A stretch of DNA of 64,000 nt from Marinobacter sp. es.042 (GCF_900188315.1 NZ_LT897781.1:2914001-2978000); one strand, 5' to 3'. Shown: positions 1-7,876, numbered from the stretch's first letter. The notes: generated by a model not told the origin, from the letters alone. A program made the numbers and translations.

Positions 1-422
1 GCCGTGATAAAGCCGGAAATCACCGGATGGCTGAGAAAATTCGCCAGAAAACCCAGTCTGAGGACACCCATCAGGGTCAGCATCAACCCAGACATGACCG
101 CCAGCAAAACGGCACCGGCCACGTATTCCGGTGTACCGGACTCCGCAAGAGGCGCCAGGGCCGCTGCAGTCATCAGGGAAGCCACAGCAACCGGCCCCAC
201 CGACAGTGTTCGGCTGGTGCCGAAGACAGCGTAAATCACCAGGGGCAGGATACTGGCGTACAGACCCACCTGGGCAGGCAACCCGGCCAGCAAGGCATAG
301 GCCAGCGACTGGGGGATGAGCATGACGGTAACGATGATCGCGGCCACCAGATCACTGGTGGCCTGATCCCGGCCATATTTGGAGGCCCAATCCAGAATGG
401 GCAGATAGCGTTTAAGATTCAT
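1..422 (-). CDS. SulP-family anion permease, N-terminal part (cut by window edge)
   Basis: Reading the minus strand from the ATG at 420-422 gives a protein starting MNLKRYLPILDWASKYGRD, followed by the SulP N-terminal signature: MLIPQSLAYALLAGLPAQVG, then GLYASILP, then FGTSRTLSVGPVA. SulP proteins are inner-membrane transporters of sulfate, bicarbonate or other anions, with a C-terminal STAS domain. That part would lie beyond position 1. Only about 140 residues are visible. The start lies 8 nt after the stop of the persulfide-dioxygenase-like gene, so the two are probably co-transcribed. Export of sulfite or sulfate made by that enzyme is a plausible role, but this is inferred from the pairing. 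The family call is firm; the substrate is not. Confidence 0.85.
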   Translation of the reverse strand, partial: MNLKRYLPILDWASKYGRDQATSDLVAAIIVTVMLIPQSLAYALLAGLPAQVGLYASILPLVIYAVFGTSRTLSVGPVAVASLMTAAALAPLAESGTPEYVAGAVLLAVMSGLMLTLMGVLRLGFLANFLSHPVISGFIT

Positions 423-430
423 CGGGAATC

Positions 431-1297
431 TCAGAACAGGTTAACCGGTACTTTCAGGTAAACCTGACCATTGTCTTCAGCCGGCGGCATATGGCCTGCC
501 CGCATGTTGACCTGAACCGAAGGCAGAATCAGCCGCGGCATATCCAGGGTCGCATCCCGTTCGGTCCGCATTTTCACGAACTCTTCCTCGGAAACGCCTT
601 CATGGACATGAATGTTCGCTTCCCGCTGCTCTGCCACCGTGGTCATATGCTGATATTCATCACGGCCGGGCGCCTTGTAATCGTGGCACAGGAAGATCCG
701 GGTTTCCGCGGGCAGAGACAGTACCTTCTGGATAGACTGGTACAGGATGCGGGCATCGCCACCCGGGAAATCACAGCGGGCGGTGCCGAAATCCGGCATA
801 AACAGCGTGTCACCCACGAAGGCGGCATCGCCGACCACATAGGTCAGACAGGCCGGAGTGTGCCCCGGGGTATGCAATACACGCCCCTCAAGACCACCGA
901 TGGCGAATGTGTCGCCCTCTTTGAACAACTGATCAAACTGGCTGCCGTCGCGCTGGAATTCGGTGCCGGCGTTAAACGCCTTGCCAAATATTTCCTGTAC
1001 GTCCCGAATGTGCGCACCAATGCCGGTCTTGCCGCCCAGCTTCTCATGCAGGTAAGGCGCGGCCGACAAGTGATCCGCGTGTACGTGGGTCTCCAGAATC
1101 CACTCGACCTTCAGATCGTTGCTGCGGATGTACTCGATAATCTCGTCTGCCGAACGCACGTCGGTGGTGCCAGCGGCGTAATCAAAATCCAGGACCGAAT
1201 CGAGAATGGCGCAGGCCTGGCTGTCCGGGTCGCGCACCACATAGCTGAAGGTATTGGTGGGTTCATCAAAAAAATGCTGAACGATCGGGTTGCTCAT
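431..1297 (-). CDS. MBL-fold hydrolase, persulfide dioxygenase (ETHE1/Blh-like)
   Basis: 288 residues from the ATG at 1295-1297, which has a GAGGTG ribosome-binding site; an upstream in-frame ATG at 1321 lacks one. The HxHxDH metal motif is in ETHVHADHLSA, with further ligands in TPGHTPACL, VGDTLFMPDFG and FLCHDYKAPGRDEY. The MPDFGTARCDFPGGDA and CHDYKAPGRD blocks are typical of persulfide dioxygenases, which oxidise glutathione persulfide to sulfite using one ferrous ion. There is no fused rhodanese domain, but a separate rhodanese is encoded at 19379. It is followed 8 nt later by a SulP permease, a pairing seen in sulfide-detoxification operons. Cytoplasmic; no signal peptide seen. Confidence 0.85.
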   Translation of the reverse strand: MSNPIVQHFFDEPTNTFSYVVRDPDSQACAILDSVLDFDYAAGTTDVRSADEIIEYIRSNDLKVEWILETHVHADHLSAAPYLHEKLGGKTGIGAHIRDVQEIFGKAFNAGTEFQRDGSQFDQLFKEGDTFAIGGLEGRVLHTPGHTPACLTYVVGDAAFVGDTLFMPDFGTARCDFPGGDARILYQSIQKVLSLPAETRIFLCHDYKAPGRDEYQHMTTVAEQREANIHVHEGVSEEEFVKMRTERDATLDMPRLILPSVQVNMRAGHMPPAEDNGQVYLKVPVNLF

Positions 1298-1315
1298 GGC
1301 AGTCACCTCTGAAGG

Positions 1316-1376
1316 ATCCAAATGTCAATTTCAATCTAAGGATATACTATTTGGTAATATGAGGTGAAATGATCTT
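1316..1376 (-). promoter_or_regulatory. AT-rich promoter/operator region upstream of the persulfide dioxygenase gene
   Basis: The 82-nt gap between the diguanylate cyclase stop and this gene is much richer in A+T than its surroundings. It holds an imperfect dyad on the minus strand, ATATTAC-CAAATA-GTATAT. AT-rich dyads are used by BigR/SqrR-type persulfide-sensing ArsR repressors in front of such genes. No such regulator is in the window, so the assignment is only a suggestion. Confidence 0.3.
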
Positions 1377-1379
1377 TTT

Positions 1380-2924
1380 TTATATGCGCAATGTTCCTGA
1401 TACATCAACAAGGCAGTCCCGCCCCGCCTGCTTGGCCAGATAAAGCCGGTCATCCGCCCCGGCGATCAAGGCATCGGGAGTGGCTGGCTGGTCAACGAAC
1501 TCTTCGATCCCGGCCACACCCGCACTGACGGTCACCGGAATGTCCTCGTCGTTGAACACAAACCTTTCCTCGTGCACAGCTTCGAGAATTCGCTGCACAA
1601 GTTGCCTCACGTCCCCGTGTTCCAAGGCGCTGAAAACGACAATGAACTCTTCGCCACCGAAACGGGCAACCACATCCATGGAGCGGGTCTGGCTCACCAG
1701 GATGTCAGCAAAGCGCTGGAGGATATAATCGCCCCCGAGGTGTCCGATGGAATCATTGATCTTCTTGAAGTGATCGATGTCGAAAATCGCCAGGGCGAAA
1801 CGTTCTCCCCGACGGTTACTCCGGCCCAGCATCTCATCCAGCCTGGGCATCAGGTAGCGACGATTGTGCAGGCCGGTCAGCGGATCACGAATGGACTGGT
1901 TAAGCAGCTCCTCTTCCAGCCGATTGCGCTCCAGGGTACCCGACAAGAGGCCCGAGACTATGATCAACAGATCGGCCTGGTCCAGACGCCAGCTTCGTCG
2001 ACGCAGGGAGTCAACGCCGAAAAACCCGGTGACCCGTCCGCGCACCCGGATAGGCACACAGAACATGGAAGACACGCCCTGTTCCTGAAGCAGAGCCCTC
2101 TCGGGTGCGGCTTCCCGGGGGAGACGGTCGACATCTTCAATAAACACTACCCGACTGCCACTGATCATCCCCTCGATTTGCTCCTGCCACCAGTGGAAAT
2201 CCTCGATCGATACCTCCTGCTGGGTCTCAATCAGGGCAGGGACACCGTCCCTGGACCATTCATGGGTATTGGTCATTACGGCGTAATCGTCGGTAAAGCA
2301 GTACAGGTAGGCCCGGTCTACCTGGAAAAACAGTCCGATGGATCTCAGAAGCTCATCAATGCACTGATCAATAGTGCCAAAGCCCAGGTTGATGAATTCG
2401 GTCGAAAGGCGGGCAATCAGGCGCTGGAAGCCGGCCTGGAAGGAAAATTCGGCCTCGCTCTCGCGCAGGCTCTGCTCGAGGTTCTTGTAATGCTGAATGT
2501 TGTGAAACTGGCCGTACCAGATCGTACTGCCATCGGACTGGCGTTCCGGTTCGGACTGCACCTCGAACCATTCATACTCACCATTTCGCAATCTGAGTCG
2601 ACCCCGGTAACGCCAGGAGGCCAGCTTAAGCGCGGATTCCACGATACTCTCAATGATCACATCGGCATCGTCGGGGTGGATCAATGAAAATACGGCATCG
2701 GCATTTTCATTCAGAACCGCAGGGTCGATACCAAACAGTGTCTGAACCTGATCACTGACAAAAGGGTACCTATGCGACTCTTTATCGGCACTAAGCCAAT
2801 AAATGAACAAGACCCCCGGCACCCCTGAGGCCAGCTTCTGGAAGAATCGGGCAGACATATCGTTTTGCTGCCCGTTACTGGATCCTGTTGCCATGGACCG
2901 CACGCCCCCTGACGGCAGTTTCAT
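1380..2924 (-). CDS. Diguanylate cyclase with PAS and GAF sensory domains
   Basis: 514 residues. An N-terminal PAS region (about 30-145, with VSDQVQTLFGIDP and the PAC-like RGRLRLRNGEYEWFEVQ) is followed by a GAF domain (about 165-325) and a C-terminal GGDEF domain (about 345-514). The active-site signature is GGEEF at 423-427, so cyclase activity is expected. RSMD at 414-417 sits exactly five residues before it, which is the allosteric I-site spacing for product inhibition by c-di-GMP. There are no membrane segments, so it is cytosolic. A second start at MATGSSNG (2894) is possible and changes only ten residues. The sensed ligand is unknown. Confidence 0.9.
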   Translation of the reverse strand: MKLPSGGVRSMATGSSNGQQNDMSARFFQKLASGVPGVLFIYWLSADKESHRYPFVSDQVQTLFGIDPAVLNENADAVFSLIHPDDADVIIESIVESALKLASWRYRGRLRLRNGEYEWFEVQSEPERQSDGSTIWYGQFHNIQHYKNLEQSLRESEAEFSFQAGFQRLIARLSTEFINLGFGTIDQCIDELLRSIGLFFQVDRAYLYCFTDDYAVMTNTHEWSRDGVPALIETQQEVSIEDFHWWQEQIEGMISGSRVVFIEDVDRLPREAAPERALLQEQGVSSMFCVPIRVRGRVTGFFGVDSLRRRSWRLDQADLLIIVSGLLSGTLERNRLEEELLNQSIRDPLTGLHNRRYLMPRLDEMLGRSNRRGERFALAIFDIDHFKKINDSIGHLGGDYILQRFADILVSQTRSMDVVARFGGEEFIVVFSALEHGDVRQLVQRILEAVHEERFVFNDEDIPVTVSAGVAGIEEFVDQPATPDALIAGADDRLYLAKQAGRDCLVDVSGTLRI

Positions 2925-2977
2925 CCCTTCTAAAGAAGAGTGTAGCCTACCTCAACAGGAACGACGGCATCGAAGTG

Positions 2978-3598
2978 TCAGAGGGCTTTAAGGCGACTCT
3001 TGGCCTCTTCCCGCCGACCGGAATCAGCGACGTCGCGACCCGCCCTGTCGGGTGCTTCGAGGACTTTCTGCAGATAGCTCCGGGCTCGTTCCGGCTCGCC
3101 CTGGTCCAGCAGAAAATCGCCAAAGAAAAAATTGGCATCCATACCATCAGGATTGATCGCCAATGCTTTCTGCAAATACTCACGGGCCTTGTCGTCATCA
3201 CCGAAGCCCAGTGGCCAGCCAGGGACCTGGTAATAAAGGCTGCCAAGGGATGTGTAAGCCGAGCCATCCAGCGCATCGGGGTCGATTGCCAGGGCCGCTT
3301 CCAGGGATTTCCGGGCGTCCTTGACCAGGCCCAGGGCACCCAGACCACCTTTGGCACCGGCGTAGGTGCTCAACACAATACCCTGCCAGATCAGCGGCTC
3401 TGCCCGGTCCGGATAATGGGCAACAAACTGTTCCGCCTCGCCAGCCAGGCCCTCGAAGGCTTTCTCTTTTTCGTCCTCCGGTACCTGGTACTGGATCTCG
3501 GCCCAGCGATGCTGGATGTCGGCCAGCTCGGTCTCAAGAGCAGCTGCCCAAAGCGGCTGGGCAGCCAGACACAGGACCATCAATAAAACACGTTTCAT
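2978..3598 (-). CDS. Secreted TPR-repeat protein of unknown role
   Basis: 206 residues. It starts with a typical signal peptide (MKRVLLMVLCLAAQPLWAAA), predicting a periplasmic protein. The mature part has TPR-like helices with conserved A/L/Y spacing, for example ARKSLEAALAIDPDALDGSAYTS (split here as ARKSLEAALAIDPDA and following) and AREYLQKALAINPDG, then ERARSYLQKVLEAP. TPRs usually mediate protein contacts. Its ATG overlaps the stop of the upstream SDR gene (ATGA at 3595-3598), so translation is probably coupled and it is the last gene of the hemolysin-ligase-oxidase-SDR operon. It may be an accessory or transport partner for that pathway; this is inference. Confidence 0.75.
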   Translation of the reverse strand: MKRVLLMVLCLAAQPLWAAALETELADIQHRWAEIQYQVPEDEKEKAFEGLAGEAEQFVAHYPDRAEPLIWQGIVLSTYAGAKGGLGALGLVKDARKSLEAALAIDPDALDGSAYTSLGSLYYQVPGWPLGFGDDDKAREYLQKALAINPDGMDANFFFGDFLLDQGEPERARSYLQKVLEAPDRAGRDVADSGRREEAKSRLKAL

Positions 3599-4377
3599 GA
3601 CAACACTCCCGGATTCAGAAACCGCCGGATCACCGGCAATTGCTTCAGCATCGCCTTATCAACAATTTTGGGCAGGATGCCGTTGATGACCACGAACAAC
3701 TTCTCGGGCCAGCCCAGAAAACGCCGGCGATCATCATTTTCCATGGCCACCAGAATCTGCGCCGCCACCGCTTCAGGTGCGTCCATGGCGTTGCCGAGTG
3801 CCCGGTTCAGCTCGTTCACGGCCTCCGGGTTCATGTCCGTGGCAGTGGCGCGGGGGGCCACATAAATCACCTGAACCGGGGTATCGGCCAGTTCCCTGCG
3901 CAGGGCTTCGCTGAAACCGCGCAGACCAAACTTGCTGGCGCAATAGGCGGTGTAACCGGGGAAACCGATGCTGCCAAAGGTGGACCCCACGAACACCAGC
4001 GCTCCCTGTTCGGCTTTTTCAAACCTTGGTGCAAAGTGCCTGGCGACAATCATCGCTGACCGGAGATTGACGGCGATCTGGGCGTCCAGTTCATTGACGG
4101 TCATATTGCCCAGGCTGGCAAAGCAGTTCTGGCCGGCACAGTGGATAACGCCATCAATATCCGGATAGGCATCGCCGAGCCGAACCAGCTGCTGGTCGAG
4201 GTCCGGCGCCGCGAGATCCAGATGCACGAGCGAGACACCTTCCCGATGTTCGAGCTTTTCCGGGTGCCGGGAAGCGATAATCACCCGAGCACCTGCCCTG
4301 ACCAACGGCTCCACAAGCGCCTTCCCTATACCTCCTGTGCCACCCAGAAGCAGGAACACCCGATCATGCAGCCTCAT
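3595..4377 (-). CDS. SDR-family oxidoreductase
   Basis: 260 residues from MRLHDRVFLLLGG at 4377. The longer in-frame extension to 4479 lies inside the upstream gene and has no family similarity. The Rossmann motif is LGGTGGIGKALVEPL, the catalytic region has VFVGSTFGSIG followed by YTAYCASKFGLRGF (YxxxK), and NAG-like contacts are in HCAGQN. Classical SDRs reduce carbonyls or oxidise alcohols with NAD(P)H. It overlaps the upstream ligase-oxidase gene by 14 nt and its stop overlaps the TPR gene start, so it belongs to the same transcript. It probably reduces a ketone or aldehyde formed by that pathway. A hydrophobic C-terminal part (about 225-255) may bring it to the membrane. Confidence 0.85.
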   Translation of the reverse strand: MRLHDRVFLLLGGTGGIGKALVEPLVRAGARVIIASRHPEKLEHREGVSLVHLDLAAPDLDQQLVRLGDAYPDIDGVIHCAGQNCFASLGNMTVNELDAQIAVNLRSAMIVARHFAPRFEKAEQGALVFVGSTFGSIGFPGYTAYCASKFGLRGFSEALRRELADTPVQVIYVAPRATATDMNPEAVNELNRALGNAMDAPEAVAAQILVAMENDDRRRFLGWPEKLFVVINGILPKIVDKAMLKQLPVIRRFLNPGVLS

Positions 4378-5047
4378 GGCGCCGCTCCTTGCGATTCTCG
4401 GGCACGGGAATGCTGTGCAGCATGTCGCCGTAAAGCCTGTAGACCATACGGGCCGCCTCGATAATGGCCTGCTGATCATCCGGATCGGTAATTTCGTTCA
4501 TCAGGTTCCGGAAGAACTCGAAATGCTCCTGATCCAGAGCACCATGGGAGTAGAGGTAGCTGAACGCTTCTTTAGGCAGGCCAAGCTGTTTCTGGATGGC
4601 TTCACCGAGCGGCGTCGCCAACTCGATCGACGTTCCCTCAAGCACCTGAACCATGCCGAAAAAGGCGGCCGGGTTACCGCGGTTAATGCGGTCATAGAGG
4701 TAGGCGACCATCAGCTCGATAGAGGTATCCGGGCTGCCATGACGGATGGTTTCCTTGTCCTCTCCGCAGGCCGCGAGATCGTTGAGGATCCACTCATGGT
4801 GGCCATACTCCTCCTCGATGTACTCCACCAACGCCTTGCGCACAAATTCCAGACGCTCGGGCAAGCGACCACCGCAGGCCATCATCAGGGGTACGGTGTG
4901 TTTCACGTGGTGATACGCCTGGGTGAGAAACCAGGTATAGCCGTTCAGGTCAAACCGGCCCTCGCGGATGGCCTCAATAACAGGCGCACCGGTTACGTGG
5001 GCGCGGGCTTGTGCAGTTTCGGACTGCAGTCGATCGAAAAATGCCAT
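4364..5047 (-). CDS. Heme-oxygenase-like (TenA/HDO-type) oxidase domain with its own start signals
   Basis: The ATG at 5045-5047 has AGGAGG with a 7-nt spacer just upstream, as good as any in the window, and opens a 227-residue protein, MAFFDRLQSE onward. It has the all-helical iron-containing redox enzyme fold. Candidate metal ligands are His47/His50, Glu80 and His83 in EEEYGHHEW, Glu137 in VLEGTS, and Asp172/His175 in LDQEHFEFF. Members such as UndA, SznF and BesC use two irons and oxygen to cleave or hydroxylate fatty acids or amino acids. In this genome the frame is open into the upstream ligase, so both a fusion and a free protein are possible. The substrate is unknown. Confidence 0.6.
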   Translation of the reverse strand: MAFFDRLQSETAQARAHVTGAPVIEAIREGRFDLNGYTWFLTQAYHHVKHTVPLMMACGGRLPERLEFVRKALVEYIEEEYGHHEWILNDLAACGEDKETIRHGSPDTSIELMVAYLYDRINRGNPAAFFGMVQVLEGTSIELATPLGEAIQKQLGLPKEAFSYLYSHGALDQEHFEFFRNLMNEITDPDDQQAIIEAARMVYRLYGDMLHSIPVPENRKERRHEAA

Positions 5048-6550
5048 GAAAGATCCTCCTGGCGGGTTTGAAAGTTCAGAATTGGACATCGAAAGGTTCA
5101 TGAAAATCGGAAATGCACCGACCAGCAGCGTTGGCAGATCCGCCTGAATCTGTTGGCGAACAGGCCGGCCGTTTGCAGTCAGGTAGCCGTCAGCCTGAGT
5201 CAATGGCTGACGGCGGATATAGACCCCGGACAACCGGGCGTAGTCCGGCAATTTGTTGTTCAGAGCGTCCAGCTGCGAGCGCAACGCTTCAGGTGAACGA
5301 CCATCCTGCACCACAACGAGGGCGGAAGGGCGGGGATAGCCATCACCAAACACCACCGCCTGGCGGGCACCAATCGCCTGAATGAGTTCACTCTCCAGCC
5401 ATTCCGGGCTGATGTTGCGACCGAAGCTGGTAATCAGAAGATTCTTCGCGCGACCATTCACCGACAGGAACCCCCCGGCATCCCGGGAACCCAGGTCACC
5501 GGTATCCAGCCACTCATCCCCTGCTGGTTCATCCCCCAGGTAACCCAGGTGGGTGTTACCGGCCACCAGAATGTGTCCGCGGTCGTCCACCCGTACCCGA
5601 ACATGGGAGAGCGGTTTACCCACCGCACCTTCGCGTTCGGTTCCAGGCACGTTCAATGCAACCACGGAACTGCACTCGGAAAGCCCATAACCCTCATAAA
5701 TCGGCAGTCCGACCGCGCGGCCCCTGGCAAGCAGGTCGGACGAAACCCGTCCGCCACCAACCGCCAGAAACCGGAAAGAATTACTCTCCAGCTGTTTCTG
5801 TTCGGCCGCAGACACCAGCGCCATAGCCAGTTCCGGCACCAGAATCAGGGACTGCGGCTGGTGTTCGTTGATGCCCTGCACCAGCCGGTCGATGTCCAGC
5901 CCACTGCTTCCGGTCATGCCCAGATCCTGCAAGGGTGCGACCATTACCGTACTGCCCATAAGCAGCGGCAGATAAACCCCGGCAATGTTCTCCAGCAATG
6001 TGGCCAGTGGCAGGATGCACAGGTGCCGCTCAAGGTCGACGCCCTCAAGACGCTCCTGCAAGGCCAGCGTGGTGGCCGTCATCTGGGCCACCGACAGGCA
6101 GACGCCCTTCGGGTTGCCTGTACTGCCAGACGTAAAGGTTATCTTCGCGGTCTGCTCCGGCATCCAGGCGGCTGCCGCTGTTACCGGCAAATGCCTTAGC
6201 CAGACACCATGGCCAATGTGCTCACCGCCATTGCTTGCGCCCCCTGACAACAGGCAATCAAGGCCAGCTCGTTCAGTCAGGTGTTCCGTCTGGGTCCGTG
6301 AAAAAAACACCGGCACGGGGACACACACCACGCCGGCAAGCAAACAGGCCAGATCGGCAAGAATCCACGCCACGGAGTTGTCGCCACACAGGCCGGCCCG
6401 GCGCACACCAAGGCGGGTCAACTGGTCGGCGAGAGCCTCGGCCGCCTGCATCATCTGAGCGTAAGTGAAGGCCGACTCCGGCCCCTGGAGCGCCGTTTGT
6501 GAGGGTTGGACGGCCGCCTGGCGTTGCAGAAGTTCAGGCAATGTGGCCAT
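4364..6550 (-). CDS. AMP-dependent acyl ligase fused in frame to heme-oxygenase-like oxidase domain
   Basis: 728 residues from the ATG at 6550, which has AGGAGG five bases upstream; the longer frame to 6595 lies in the preceding gene. Residues 1 to about 480 form an ANL adenylation enzyme: TSGSTGNPKG (140-149), EGYGLSECSS, the WLDTGDLG core and a GRAKN hinge in VNGRAKNLLITSFGRNISPE. The ligase C-domain appears short. From about residue 502 comes a heme-oxygenase/TenA-like helical domain (see the separate entry). No stop codon separates the two. The linker (about 482-501) is low-complexity and contains a strong internal ribosome-binding site, so the fusion may be recent or one of two products. 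No carrier-protein or CoA-binding partner is visible nearby. Confidence 0.8.
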   Translation of the reverse strand: MATLPELLQRQAAVQPSQTALQGPESAFTYAQMMQAAEALADQLTRLGVRRAGLCGDNSVAWILADLACLLAGVVCVPVPVFFSRTQTEHLTERAGLDCLLSGGASNGGEHIGHGVWLRHLPVTAAAAWMPEQTAKITFTSGSTGNPKGVCLSVAQMTATTLALQERLEGVDLERHLCILPLATLLENIAGVYLPLLMGSTVMVAPLQDLGMTGSSGLDIDRLVQGINEHQPQSLILVPELAMALVSAAEQKQLESNSFRFLAVGGGRVSSDLLARGRAVGLPIYEGYGLSECSSVVALNVPGTEREGAVGKPLSHVRVRVDDRGHILVAGNTHLGYLGDEPAGDEWLDTGDLGSRDAGGFLSVNGRAKNLLITSFGRNISPEWLESELIQAIGARQAVVFGDGYPRPSALVVVQDGRSPEALRSQLDALNNKLPDYARLSGVYIRRQPLTQADGYLTANGRPVRQQIQADLPTLLVGAFPIFMNLSMSNSELSNPPGGSFMAFFDRLQSETAQARAHVTGAPVIEAIREGRFDLNGYTWFLTQAYHHVKHTVPLMMACGGRLPERLEFVRKALVEYIEEEYGHHEWILNDLAACGEDKETIRHGSPDTSIELMVAYLYDRINRGNPAAFFGMVQVLEGTSIELATPLGEAIQKQLGLPKEAFSYLYSHGALDQEHFEFFRNLMNEITDPDDQQAIIEAARMVYRLYGDMLHSIPVPENRKERRHEAA

Positions 6551-7244
6551 AGGAACCTCCTGCCATCGCTTCTTCCCCAGGGGCTTCGGACTCAACCGGC
6601 TGAATCAACCGGAGCAAACCGGCGGTCCGCAGTGCCGACATGCCATCGGCGACACGAATCGCCATCACCACCGGATGATGATCGTAATAACGCCCCCAGC
6701 CGGCACCGCCATCGGGCAACATGGCGGGATCGGCAGTCGCCAGGACCTGAGTGGCAATGCCCAGACGGTGAAAACTGTTGCGTAGCTGATCCGTGCCGGT
6801 GCACACCACCCAGTCATAACCGGCCCCATCCAGCCACACCGACAACGAGGCAAACAGAAAACGGCTGACACCGGCTTCAACGCCCGCCAGATGGGCAATC
6901 TCCGCGATCCGATGTCGCTCGATGCCCGCAACCGGCATCACCGACTCCACCGGCACCGACAGATAATCTTCCAGGAACAGTTTTTCCAGCGCGGCGTTAC
7001 GAACACCGACCGCGGCAAGAAGACTGCCCTGAGCGGTTGTCAGGGCAAGCAATGCCGGTATGCGCAGAGAAGGCTCGGCACCATAGGCATGCAGGAAGCG
7101 CCGACGGATAAAATCCGCGACCGTCCCGGCCATTGCCGTCTCGGGACGGATCTCGTTAAACCAGCGACCGGCACAACGGATGACCGGAACCACCTCCCCG
7201 GAGTCCGGGGGACAACATGTGGACATCATCAGCGGGTCTGTCAT
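6534..7244 (-). CDS. Thermostable hemolysin (T_hemolysin) family protein
   Basis: 236 residues with GGAG seven bases before the ATG. Characteristic blocks are FIRRRFLHAYGAEPSL, the AVGVRNAALEKLFLEDYL stretch and VMPVAGIERHRIAEIAHLA, then WVVCTGTDQLRNSFHRLG. These match the family named after the Vibrio delta-VPH thermostable hemolysin. No signal peptide or membrane segment is seen. The sequence reads more like an acyltransferase-type cytoplasmic enzyme than a pore-former, so hemolysin may be a misnomer; that is opinion, not shown here. It is first in the operon and overlaps the acyl ligase gene by 17 nt. The PmrA-like boxes upstream could act on this gene as well as on the divergent gtrA. Confidence 0.8.
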   Translation of the reverse strand: MTDPLMMSTCCPPDSGEVVPVIRCAGRWFNEIRPETAMAGTVADFIRRRFLHAYGAEPSLRIPALLALTTAQGSLLAAVGVRNAALEKLFLEDYLSVPVESVMPVAGIERHRIAEIAHLAGVEAGVSRFLFASLSVWLDGAGYDWVVCTGTDQLRNSFHRLGIATQVLATADPAMLPDGGAGWGRYYDHHPVVMAIRVADGMSALRTAGLLRLIQPVESEAPGEEAMAGGSYGHIA

Positions 7245-7308
7245 ATGGGCTCTCCAGTTTCGCTCCCCGTGGGCGCTTTGATCACGGGTACCAGATTAGG
7301 AGCAAAGC

Positions 7309-7325
7309 CTTAAACCAGGCTTAAG
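7309..7325. promoter_or_regulatory. PmrA-box-like operator 1
   Basis: CTTAAA-CCAGG-CTTAAG: two half-sites with a 5-bp spacer, the architecture known for PmrA/QseB-type regulators (YTTAAK-N5-YTTAAK). It lies 65 bp upstream of the hemolysin-family start codon and is the box nearest to it. The CTTAAG half is palindromic, so action in either direction is possible. Confidence 0.6.
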
Positions 7326-7341
7326 GACGGCCGGGAGAAAC

Positions 7342-7358
7342 CTTAAGGCCGGCTTAAG
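7342..7358. promoter_or_regulatory. PmrA-box-like operator 2 (perfect)
   Basis: CTTAAG-GCCGG-CTTAAG, two identical half-sites at 11-bp spacing. It starts 33 bp (about three helical turns) after box 1. This is the best match in the array to the PmrA consensus. Confidence 0.7.
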
Positions 7359-7375
7359 ATTTTTCAGAGGTCGCG

Positions 7376-7408
7376 GTTAAGGCTTGCTTAAGGATGGCCC
7401 GGTAACGT
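7376..7408 (+). promoter_or_regulatory. PmrA-box-like operator 3 with -10-like element for gtrA
   Basis: GTTAAG-GCTTG-CTTAAG at 7376-7392, 34 bp after box 2. After exactly 10 bp comes TAACGT (7403-7408), a possible -10. The same box-to-hexamer distance occurs at 12497-12529. This would place a transcription start about 50 bp upstream of gtrA. Confidence 0.6.
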
Positions 7409-7462
7409 GCCGGCCATCATTCGGATTCTTCCGATAACGCCCGGGTTCTTAAGTGAGGCTGT

Positions 7463-7876
7463 ATGAGATTCCCGTTATTGCGGTCAAATGGCTGGGGCAG
7501 ATTGCCACGATTCCTGCTGGCCGGTGGCGTCGCCACCCTGCTGCATTGGCTGGCCATGCTGGTCTTGATCGGTTGGGGACTGAACGCCGTTCTCGCAACC
7601 GCCACCGGTGCCACGGCTGGATTGCTGGCAAATTATGTTGGCCAGCATCGCTACGCTTTTTGTTCCAACCTGCCTCATAGAATTGCGTTCCCGCGATATC
7701 TCACGGGGGCTGCATTGGGCTGGGCCCTCAATTTAGCGGGCTTTTCGCTACTCCTGTTTGCGGGTCTCAGCGTCGCCCCCTCGCAACTAATCACGACCGG
7801 CCTGGTTGCCTTTGCCAACTATCTCTTTGCACAGAGGTTTGTTTTCCATGAAGAACAGACAATTAACGTTCAGTAA
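7463..7876 (+). CDS. GtrA-like membrane protein
   Basis: 137 residues with four predicted membrane helices (about 17-37, 42-62, 78-98, 107-124) and the family motifs FLLAGGVATLLHW, TGLLANY-like GATAGLLANYVGQHRYAF, and ANYLFAQRFVF near the C-terminus. GtrA proteins are thought to help flip or accept polyprenyl-phosphate sugars made by a partner GT2 enzyme, which is encoded directly downstream with a 29-nt overlap. GTGAGG precedes the ATG by a few bases. The gene opens the decoration operon behind the three PmrA-like boxes. Confidence 0.85.
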   Translation: MRFPLLRSNGWGRLPRFLLAGGVATLLHWLAMLVLIGWGLNAVLATATGATAGLLANYVGQHRYAFCSNLPHRIAFPRYLTGAALGWALNLAGFSLLLFAGLSVAPSQLITTGLVAFANYLFAQRFVFHEEQTINVQ

